A stretch of DNA of 64,000 nt. It comes from Selenomonadaceae bacterium. GTDB taxonomy: Bacteria; Bacillota; Negativicutes; Selenomonadales; Selenomonadaceae. Positions 24,347 to 31,051 of the stretch are shown here, in pieces. Both the position numbers and the translations under genes were made by a program. The notes beneath the pieces were generated by a model, which had not been told where the DNA came from, did no database searches, and saw nothing but the letters and a program-made list of their open reading frames with translations. The stretch is taken from assembly GCA_017515635.1 (NCBI GenBank), contig JAFWFO010000011.1, positions 82,307 to 146,306 of the forward strand, written 5' to 3'. Position 1 is the stretch's first letter, and each line of letters opens with the position of its first letter.

Positions 24347-25797
24347 CAAAATATTTAATGTTTCAAGGCACAAGCTCGCACGTCGGCAAAAGTATTTTGA
24401 CAACTGCGCTGTGCCGAATTTTTTTCCGCGAAGGTCGACGCGTTGCCCCGTTCAAAGCGCAAAACATGGCGTTGAATTCGTTCGTGACGGCTGACGGGCT
24501 TGAAATGGGTCGTGCACAAGTCGCACAGGCAGAAGCGGCGGGATTGGCTCCGCGTGTCGAAATGAATCCCGTTTTGCTCAAACCGACGGGCAACCAAACT
24601 TCGCAAGTCATCATCAACGGAAAACCCGTGGGCGTCATGAGCGCGGCAGAATATCATCAAGGCTATTCGCTCAAAGCTTTTGACGCGGTCAAGGCGGCTC
24701 TCGAAAAACTTTCCGCCGAATTCGACACGATTGTTATCGAAGGCGCAGGCTCGCCCGCTGAAGTCAATCTCAAGGACAACGACATTGTCAACATGCGCGT
24801 CGCGAAACATTTAAATGCGCCCGTGATTTTGGTTGCGGACATTGATCGCGGCGGCTGTTTGGCGTCAATCGTCGGCACGCTCGAACTTTTGGACGACGAC
24901 GAACGCGAACTTGTCAAAGGTTTGATTATCAACAAATTTCGCGGCGACGTGAATTTATTTTTGCCCGCCGTGGAGTTTTTGGAGCGCAAAACTCAAAAGC
25001 CCGTGCTCGGAATTATTCCGCACATTGACAAGCTCGGCATTGACGACGAAGATAGCGTTTCACTCGACGATAAAATTTCTTCGGACGGCGAAATTTCAAT
25101 CGCGGTTATTCGGCTCGGCAAGCTCTCGAATTTTACGGATTTTGACAGTTTGGCGGGCGAAAGTGACGTGCGACTTTTTTACGCGGTGAATCCCGACGAA
25201 CTCGACGCGGCTGACGTAATTATTTTGCCGGGCAGTAAAAACACTTCCGAAGATTTGATTTATCTGCGTGAATCGGGGCTTGTGAAAAAAATTTTGCAAC
25301 GTCACGTTGACGGCGCGGCGATTGTCGGCATTTGCGGCGGATTTCAAATGCTCGGCAGAAAAATTTTCGACCCGCTCAAAACCGAATCGAATCACGCGGA
25401 ACTTGACGGCTTGAAACTTTTGCCGATTGAAACGACTTTCAACCCCGAAAAATTTACTCGACAAGTCACGGTGCCCGAAATTAATTTTGAATTCCTCGGC
25501 AGTCAAATTACAAGCGAAAATCTCGACGGCTACGAAATTCACAGCGGCGAAACAACGAACCTCGGCGATAAGAAAATCATTTCGGCGGGAAATGTTTTCG
25601 GCACTTACGTTCACGGGATTTTTGATAACGATGACTTCAGACGAAAATTTTTAAACGCCGTGCGCCGCAAGAAAAATTTGCCGCCACTCGAAAAAATTCG
25701 CAACTTCCGCGCTGAAAAGCAAAAAAATTACGAACGACTTGCAAGAATCGTCCGCGAAAATTTGAATATGGAATTGCTCGAAAAAATTATGACCTGA
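24343..25797 (+). CDS. cobQ: Cobyric acid synthase
   Basis: CobQ amidates four side chains of adenosylcobyrinic acid diamide using glutamine. The N-terminal ATP domain starts MFQGTSSHVGKS, with FKAQNMALNSFVT and a DRGG motif (ADIDRGGCLAS). The class I amidotransferase domain has the nucleophile in VGICGGFQMLG and its His in GTYVHGIFDND. Length is 484 aa. A terminator follows. Confidence 0.95.
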   Translation: MTKYLMFQGTSSHVGKSILTTALCRIFFREGRRVAPFKAQNMALNSFVTADGLEMGRAQVAQAEAAGLAPRVEMNPVLLKPTGNQTSQVIINGKPVGVMSAAEYHQGYSLKAFDAVKAALEKLSAEFDTIVIEGAGSPAEVNLKDNDIVNMRVAKHLNAPVILVADIDRGGCLASIVGTLELLDDDERELVKGLIINKFRGDVNLFLPAVEFLERKTQKPVLGIIPHIDKLGIDDEDSVSLDDKISSDGEISIAVIRLGKLSNFTDFDSLAGESDVRLFYAVNPDELDAADVIILPGSKNTSEDLIYLRESGLVKKILQRHVDGAAIVGICGGFQMLGRKIFDPLKTESNHAELDGLKLLPIETTFNPEKFTRQVTVPEINFEFLGSQITSENLDGYEIHSGETTNLGDKKIISAGNVFGTYVHGIFDNDDFRRKFLNAVRRKKNLPPLEKIRNFRAEKQKNYERLARIVRENLNMELLEKIMT

Positions 25798-25805
25798 AAA
25801 ATTTT

Positions 25806-25833
25806 TCCTCTGCAAACGCGGGGGATTTTTTTT
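25806..25833 (+). terminator. Terminator after cobQ
   Basis: CCTCTGC and GCGGGGG pair (with G-T pairs) around AAAC and are followed by eight T. Confidence 0.75.
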
Positions 25834-25857
25834 ACCGTTAAGCGAAACTTGATGCCG

Positions 25858-25902
25858 TCAGCTTTTGAAAATTCCGAGACGACGGAAGCAACGTGACGTT
25901 GC
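25858..25902 (-). pseudogene. Second copy of the last codons of the SpoVB-like gene, abutting a palindrome
   Basis: On the minus strand, 25887-25858 encodes FRRLGIFKS plus stop, the same ending as the intact flippase gene that stops at 25949. The two copies differ only at synonymous positions (CGC/CGT, TTA/CTC, GGG/GGA, TAA/TGA). Directly adjoining is a perfect palindrome with arms GCAACGT and ACGTTGC (25888-25902). This looks like the surviving 3' end of a homologous gene. Confidence 0.7.
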
Positions 25903-25948
25903 ATCCAATTTGTTGAACGTCCGAGCAACACAGATATTTGAGCCGCCG

Positions 25949-27574
25949 TTAGCTTTTGAAAATCCCTAAGCGACGGAAAATTTTTATCGCGAACTTACCG
26001 ACCATCGGAATTCGCGCCATGTCTTCTTCGAGTATACCGCCGATTGCCGCCATAGTCGCCACGTACACCACGCAACCGACGATAACCGCGCCGAACGTCG
26101 AGAAAACTTCCATGTGCCATTGAGCCGCCGTAAATTCGTAGAAAAATTTCACGACGATTGACATGACTGCCGCCGCGCAGATTGTTTTGAACAGCTGACC
26201 GAGTTCCATTTTGTAGCCGATATATTTCCAGATGAAATAAAGATTTATGAACGCCGCAACGCCCATGTCCGCCGCCGTCGCCCAAGCCGCGCCCATGATT
26301 CCGAGTGCGGGTATTGCCGTCAAAGTCCAGTTCAATGCAACTTTCGCCGCCGCCGCCAAAATCATGTTGACCATCGGAATTGTCGTGTGACCGAGTCCCT
26401 GCAACACGCCCGTCGAAACTTGATGCAGTCCGAGCAAAATTATCGACACGGCAGAAATCATTACCGCATCGCCCGCGCCCGGCGCATTGTAAATCAAGCT
26501 TGAAATCGGCGTCGCGAGGAAAAATACGATGACGAACGCGGGGAAGCAAACGAAATTTGAAATTCTGACCGAGGCCGCCGTCTGCCGAAAAATTCGCGCC
26601 GTGTCTTTCAACGCCCGTGCCTCCGAAATTGCGGGGACGATTGACACTGCAAGCGAAGCCGTTAAAATCGTCGCCAAATTCACCAGCGGGACAGCCATAC
26701 CCGTCAAGTAGCCGAAAAGTTCCGTCGCCTGCCGAACCGAATAGCCCGCGACTTCCAAACGTTGCGGGACGATCATTAAATCCAAATTCGACACGACCGG
26801 CAACATTATCGACGCGGCGGAAACGGGCAACGCCAATTTAAAAATTCGTTTGATGATTGAAAACGTCGGCTCATTTTCGGATTGCGGCGAAGGTTTCAAA
26901 TCCAAGCCGTAAGTTTTTTCGATGTCGCGATTCAATTTTATGTGGAAGTAAACCAGCACGATTAAGCCCGTCACCGCGCCCGCCAACGCTCCGAGACTTG
27001 CGCCCGCCGCCGCGTATTCAAGTCCCCACGGCATAAGCAAATCCGCCAAGACAATCATTGTTATCACGCGGAAAATTTGCTCGACAATTTGGCTGACCGC
27101 CGTCGGTGTCATGCGTTGCCAACCTTGCAGATAGCCGCGACTCGACGCCAAAAACGTCACGAAAAAAACCGTCGGCGCAAGTGCCACAACCGACATGTAA
27201 GCTCGCGGGTCGCGAATAAATTGCCAGTCAATCAGCCATTGCGCAGAAAAATACGTGAGCACGGAAAAAAATATTCCCGTCAACAACATGAGCAGCATTG
27301 AGATTCGGAAAACTCTTCGCGCTCCGTAAATGTCGTTCAAGGCGACGCGCTCCGCCGTGATGATTGAAATCGCCACGGGAACGCCCGCCTGCGAAGCCGT
27401 CATTGCGAAGAAATATATGGGAAATGCGAGCATGTAGATCCCAATCCCGGTGCCGCCAAGTATTCTTGAGACAAAAATCCAATTCAACGAGCCGATAACT
27501 TTGACGACGAAACTTGCAATCGTCAAGATGAACGTGCCCTTCAAAAATTTTTCGTTCGATTTTGTTTCCGCCAT
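25949..27574 (-). CDS. SpoVB/MurJ-like polysaccharide flippase (MOP superfamily)
   Basis: This membrane protein of about 14 hydrophobic segments should flip lipid-linked glycans, as in spore cortex or envelope synthesis. Segments start at FLKGTFILTIASFVVKVIGSL; typical family features are RILGGTGIGIYMLAFPIY and SRGYLQGWQRMTPTAVSQIVEQIFRV. ATG 27574 is used because AAGGCGGT precedes it; the longer upstream frame runs into the divergent promoter. Length is 541 aa. A second copy of its last codons lies downstream. Confidence 0.87.
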   Translation of the reverse strand: MAETKSNEKFLKGTFILTIASFVVKVIGSLNWIFVSRILGGTGIGIYMLAFPIYFFAMTASQAGVPVAISIITAERVALNDIYGARRVFRISMLLMLLTGIFFSVLTYFSAQWLIDWQFIRDPRAYMSVVALAPTVFFVTFLASSRGYLQGWQRMTPTAVSQIVEQIFRVITMIVLADLLMPWGLEYAAAGASLGALAGAVTGLIVLVYFHIKLNRDIEKTYGLDLKPSPQSENEPTFSIIKRIFKLALPVSAASIMLPVVSNLDLMIVPQRLEVAGYSVRQATELFGYLTGMAVPLVNLATILTASLAVSIVPAISEARALKDTARIFRQTAASVRISNFVCFPAFVIVFFLATPISSLIYNAPGAGDAVMISAVSIILLGLHQVSTGVLQGLGHTTIPMVNMILAAAAKVALNWTLTAIPALGIMGAAWATAADMGVAAFINLYFIWKYIGYKMELGQLFKTICAAAVMSIVVKFFYEFTAAQWHMEVFSTFGAVIVGCVVYVATMAAIGGILEEDMARIPMVGKFAIKIFRRLGIFKS

Positions 27575-27611
27575 TGTGCACCGCCTTGGTTCGTTAGTTG
27601 AAAGATTTATC

Positions 27612-27640
27612 TTTGCTTTTTCGCCGTAGTGTGGCATAAT
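27612..27640 (+). promoter_or_regulatory. Promoter of the GIY-YIG gene
   Basis: TTTGCT 27612-27617 and CATAAT 27635-27640 are 17 bp apart, and the -10 has an extended TGG. AAAGGA precedes the ATG at 27672. Confidence 0.5.
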
Positions 27641-27671
27641 CCTTTAAAACCGATTGAAAGGATAGAACTTT

Positions 27672-28469
27672 ATGTATGGCGTTGTGTATCTTATCCTCAA
27701 TAAAATCAACGGCAAGCGATACGTCGGGCAAACCGTTCAGGCTTTGAAAACTCGATTCAATGAACATGTGAGAAAAAAAGATAATACGCTTATCTCCAAC
27801 GCGATTCGCAAATACGGTCGGGAAAATTTTTATTGCGGCGTCATCAAAAGTTGCGCGTCGAAAGCAGAACTTGATTATTGGGAAAAATATTTCATTGCCG
27901 TACTCAAGAGCAAAAAACCTTACGGCTACAATTTGACGGACGGCGGCGAAGGATTTGTCGGGTATCGTCATTCGCCGGAAGTACTTGCAAAAATCAGAGA
28001 GACTAAAAAAAATAGCCCTCGTGTAGCGGCACAAATAGCAAAACTTGCTGAAGCTAATAGGGGCAGACATCCAACACCCGAATCGCGTGCAAAAATGTCG
28101 GCGGATCGTAAGGGCAAACCGAAATCTCCTGAATGGCGTGCGAAAATTGCGGCGGCAAATACCGGCAAGCAATTCACTCCCGAAAGATGCGCTAACATTG
28201 CCGCGTCTAAGATAGGTAAGCCTCTTTCAGCTGAACACCGCGCTAAAATCGCAACAACAAGTCGCGGCAACAATCCGTTTAAAAATTTACTAAGCGAAAT
28301 TGAGTCACGCCAACTTACGTACAAGGCGTTGAGCAAATTAATCGAAATGCCACTGTCCTCCCTTTCTTACAAGATGCAAGGCGTGCGAAACTTTACGGAA
28401 GACGACAGAGTAAAACTCGAAAAATTTTTTGGCAAACCGGCGGATTATCTTTTAGAGCGCAATTTCTAA
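27672..28469 (+). CDS. GIY-YIG endonuclease with NUMOD3 repeats and C-terminal HTH
   Basis: Residues 1-90 form a GIY-YIG nuclease (GVVYLILNKINGKRYVGQT; catalytic Arg around TRFNEHVRKK; Glu in the ELDYWEKYFI segment; YGYNLTDGGEG). At least four NUMOD3-type DNA-binding repeats follow (HSPEVLAKIRE, PTPESRAKMSADRKGKPKS, FTPERCANIAASKIGK, LSAEHRAKIATTSRG). The last 60 residues look like an XRE-type helix-turn-helix (LTYKALSKLIEMPLSSLSYKM). This is the architecture of phage- or intron-borne homing endonucleases, here free-standing between host genes. No intron is evident. Confidence 0.85.
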   Translation: MYGVVYLILNKINGKRYVGQTVQALKTRFNEHVRKKDNTLISNAIRKYGRENFYCGVIKSCASKAELDYWEKYFIAVLKSKKPYGYNLTDGGEGFVGYRHSPEVLAKIRETKKNSPRVAAQIAKLAEANRGRHPTPESRAKMSADRKGKPKSPEWRAKIAAANTGKQFTPERCANIAASKIGKPLSAEHRAKIATTSRGNNPFKNLLSEIESRQLTYKALSKLIEMPLSSLSYKMQGVRNFTEDDRVKLEKFFGKPADYLLERNF

Positions 28470-28499
28470 CGAGCGATTTGACTTTTGAGAGGTACCGAC

Positions 28500-29270
28500 G
28501 TGGAAATAAATCTGATAAAATTTAATACTGACGTGGGCAGGACGAAACCCGCAACGCTTTTTCACGCCGAGACCGCTTGTCCGTTCTGCGACGTGGAAAA
28601 TTTGACGGACATTATCGAAACTGACGGCGACATAATTTTTTTGCGCAACAAGTACAAAGTCATCGAAGGTGCCGACCAATTCGTCTTGATTGAGGGGCGC
28701 GAATGCAATTCCGACATGCCCGCCTATTCGCAAGAAAAAATGCGCCGCGTCATTAAAACGGGCGTCCGTCACTGGAAAAATCTTTTGGCGTCCGGCAAGT
28801 ATGAAGAAGTTTTGTTTTTCAAGAATTACGGCGTCATGAGCGGCGGCACGATTCGACATCCGCACATGCAACTTGTCGGCTTCCCGCGCTTGAATTCGGA
28901 TTTGCTTTTCGACGAGGCGGAACTTCGCGGCGTTGTCATTGCACAGCGTGACGGCGTCGAGTTCAACGTTTCAAATTGTCCGCGTGTCGGTTTCGGCGAA
29001 CTTAACGTTGTTGTCGAACGCGGCGGAAGTTTGGACGCGCTGGCGGATTTTTTGCAAGTCGGCGTTGATTACGTGATGAATCATTTTAACAGGCGGCGTT
29101 TCAACAGCTATAATATTTTTTTCTATCGACGCGACGAAAAAATTTTCGCTAAAGTTATGTCGCGCTACGCCACGAGCCCTTATTTCGTCGGCTATAATAT
29201 TCATTTCCTGCCGAACAACGTTGAACGTGTTGCAGACGAAGTTCGCGAAATTTATTTCAACAACGACTGA
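28500..29270 (+). CDS. DUF4931 protein, GalT/HIT-like fold
   Basis: The protein has a CPFC motif near the start (ETACPFCDVENL) and a histidine-triad-like sequence IRHPHMQLVGFP, as in the galactose-1-phosphate uridylyltransferase/HIT superfamily. A nucleotide transferase or hydrolase activity is likely but the substrate is unknown. GTG 28500 is preferred, as GAGAGG lies 7 bases upstream; length is then 256 aa. Confidence 0.75.
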   Translation: MEINLIKFNTDVGRTKPATLFHAETACPFCDVENLTDIIETDGDIIFLRNKYKVIEGADQFVLIEGRECNSDMPAYSQEKMRRVIKTGVRHWKNLLASGKYEEVLFFKNYGVMSGGTIRHPHMQLVGFPRLNSDLLFDEAELRGVVIAQRDGVEFNVSNCPRVGFGELNVVVERGGSLDALADFLQVGVDYVMNHFNRRRFNSYNIFFYRRDEKIFAKVMSRYATSPYFVGYNIHFLPNNVERVADEVREIYFNND

Positions 29271-29281
29271 GTTTCATGACA

Positions 29282-29316
29282 AAAAATCCCCGAAAATTCG
29301 TCGGGGATTTTTTTAA
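29282..29316. terminator. Bidirectional terminator between convergent genes
   Basis: ATCCCCGA and TCGGGGAT pair, with an A-run on the left and a T-run on the right. It overlaps the stop codon of the Uma2 gene. Confidence 0.85.
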
Positions 29317-29894
29317 TCCAGATACCAGCCGAAAATATTTTTAACTTTGATTTTGAAGTCGTCGAGAATCGCCACGGGCACTTCGAGTTCGACAGCCGCC
29401 CGCTCTTCGTCGGTAAGACTCGCCAATTCATCTTCGCTGTAGTTTTCATATCGGCCGGCGAACACATATTTGCCGTCGTGCAAAAGATAAATTTCCACCG
29501 TTTCGCGCCAAGGATCAATCATCCAATATTCGCGGACTCCGTTGCGTTCGTAAATGTCTTTTTTGATGGTCGTGTCGCGTTGCATTGTCGAGCGTGAAAA
29601 AATTTCGGCAACCATGTCGGGGACGCCGTGAAGCGTCATATTTCTTTTGTCCAGAAAAAGCCGATCTTGCTCCGCGCTGACAAAAACAAAATCGGGGCGA
29701 AATAAATTGCCGTCAGGAAAATGAACGTCCAAATTGTCCGCAAAACAAATGCCGAGTCGTTTTATCTTGACGTAAACGCCTATCGTCGCAATTAAATTCG
29801 CGATAATATTGCCGTGCCCCATGTCGGGACTTGGTGACATAAATTTTACCCCCTCGATAATTTCGTAGTCGTCACGCATGTCGCAAGTCAACAT
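29313..29894 (-). CDS. Uma2-family putative endonuclease (DUF820)
   Basis: The family pattern of a PD-(D/E)XK-like fold is visible: YEIIEGVKFMSPSPDMGHG, LFRPDFVFV, DMVAEIFSRSTMQRDTTIKKDIYERNGVREYWMIDP (key residues D, E and K). Length is 193 aa from ATG 29894, which has GGTGGTGA upstream. The family is common in cyanobacteria and some Firmicutes. Its function is not established. Confidence 0.85.
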   Translation of the reverse strand: MLTCDMRDDYEIIEGVKFMSPSPDMGHGNIIANLIATIGVYVKIKRLGICFADNLDVHFPDGNLFRPDFVFVSAEQDRLFLDKRNMTLHGVPDMVAEIFSRSTMQRDTTIKKDIYERNGVREYWMIDPWRETVEIYLLHDGKYVFAGRYENYSEDELASLTDEERAAVELEVPVAILDDFKIKVKNIFGWYLD

Positions 29895-29933
29895 TTCAAT
29901 CACCACCCGTGTCAAAGGATACGCAAAAGTTTT

Positions 29934-30950
29934 TCAGTCGTCAATGATAATCGGCGTTTCAATGTTCGCGACGCGGCAAGATTTTTTTTCGGGCGGTGTC
30001 CAAATTTTTTCGACGCCGAGCAACTGATTTATCGCCACGTCCGGAATATTTATCCCCGCGCCCAAACACGAAAGTTGCAACCCGCCGGACATGCGCGGAT
30101 TTATTTCGAGCAGGAAAAATTTTTCGCCGTCAAAGCGGAACTGAATATTAATCGGCACGTCAATTTTCATCACGGACAAAATTTTTTCGGCGGCGGAAAT
30201 TATTTCGTCGTCGAATTTTATTTCGCTGTATCGCCCGTTCGTCTTGAAGCGCGGCACAATAATATTTCCTCGCGGCGTCGTGAGGCAATCCACGCTGACT
30301 TCGCGCCCGTTCAAATACGGCATAACAATCATCGGAATTTTGAAGTCGTAAGCCGACAAAATTTTTTCGGCGGCGGCGCGTGTAACTTTCATGTTCGGCA
30401 TGTTGTGGAGCGCGGAAATATTTTCAAGCGAATCATCAATCACGCGGAAAGTCAATGCGCCTTCGTCACTCGCAAGCTTGTAGCAGACGCGATTTGTCGA
30501 GGTTTTAATTTCGTCGCAGGCCGTCACGAATTCCGAAAAATTTTTCGCAAGCCGATACGTCGGAACAATTTCGTCAAGCCCGCCCGCCGTCATAAATTCG
30601 TAAGTTGCAACTTTGTCGTCCAAAATTTTTATCAGGCGCGCATCTTTGCCGACCAAAACTTTCACGCCGATATTTTCAAAGTCTTCACGACGTTGAGCAA
30701 CAGCCGTCAAATTCCTGCGCGGCACGAAAATTTCTATCGCATGTTCGCGGCAAAAGTTCAGGCAAAAATCAACGTAATCGTCCTCGGAAATTTTTTCCGG
30801 CTCAAGAAACCATTCGTCACAGGCGCGCTTGTAAATGGCGGAATTTCTTTTGTTCGAGCCGACGAAATAAAACTTTTCGGGGTTGCCGTCGCGAATCAAA
30901 TTTATCAAGTGGTATGCCGTGCTGAACCAGTGATTGAACCAAATACGCAT
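29934..30950 (-). CDS. ATP-grasp family ligase, substrate unknown
   Basis: A pre-ATP-grasp domain (residues 1-100) is followed by an ATP-grasp core: LASDEGALTFRVI, YLNGREVSVDCL, INIQFRFDGEKFFLLEINPRMSGGLQLSCLGAGINIP, with the metal-binding Glu and Asn in LLEINPR. This resembles carbamoyl-phosphate synthase-like ligases. ATG 30950 follows GGAGGG. No partner gene identifies the substrate. Confidence 0.82.
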   Translation of the reverse strand: MRIWFNHWFSTAYHLINLIRDGNPEKFYFVGSNKRNSAIYKRACDEWFLEPEKISEDDYVDFCLNFCREHAIEIFVPRRNLTAVAQRREDFENIGVKVLVGKDARLIKILDDKVATYEFMTAGGLDEIVPTYRLAKNFSEFVTACDEIKTSTNRVCYKLASDEGALTFRVIDDSLENISALHNMPNMKVTRAAAEKILSAYDFKIPMIVMPYLNGREVSVDCLTTPRGNIIVPRFKTNGRYSEIKFDDEIISAAEKILSVMKIDVPINIQFRFDGEKFFLLEINPRMSGGLQLSCLGAGINIPDVAINQLLGVEKIWTPPEKKSCRVANIETPIIIDD

Positions 30951-30983
30951 AAAAATTTTTCCCTCCGTCAACTTATTGGCAAC

Positions 30984-31011
30984 TTTACTTTAACCCACTT
31001 TCGTGTATAAT
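30984..31011 (+). promoter_or_regulatory. Promoter of the permease-kinase operon
   Basis: TTTACT 30984-30989 and TATAAT 31006-31011 lie 16 bp apart. Transcription from about 31018 favours ATG 31052 over the upstream TTG 31028 as the start of the next gene. Confidence 0.5.
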
Positions 31012-31051
31012 TTCAAGGAAAATTTTCTTGACGAGAGTGCAGGTCATTTCC

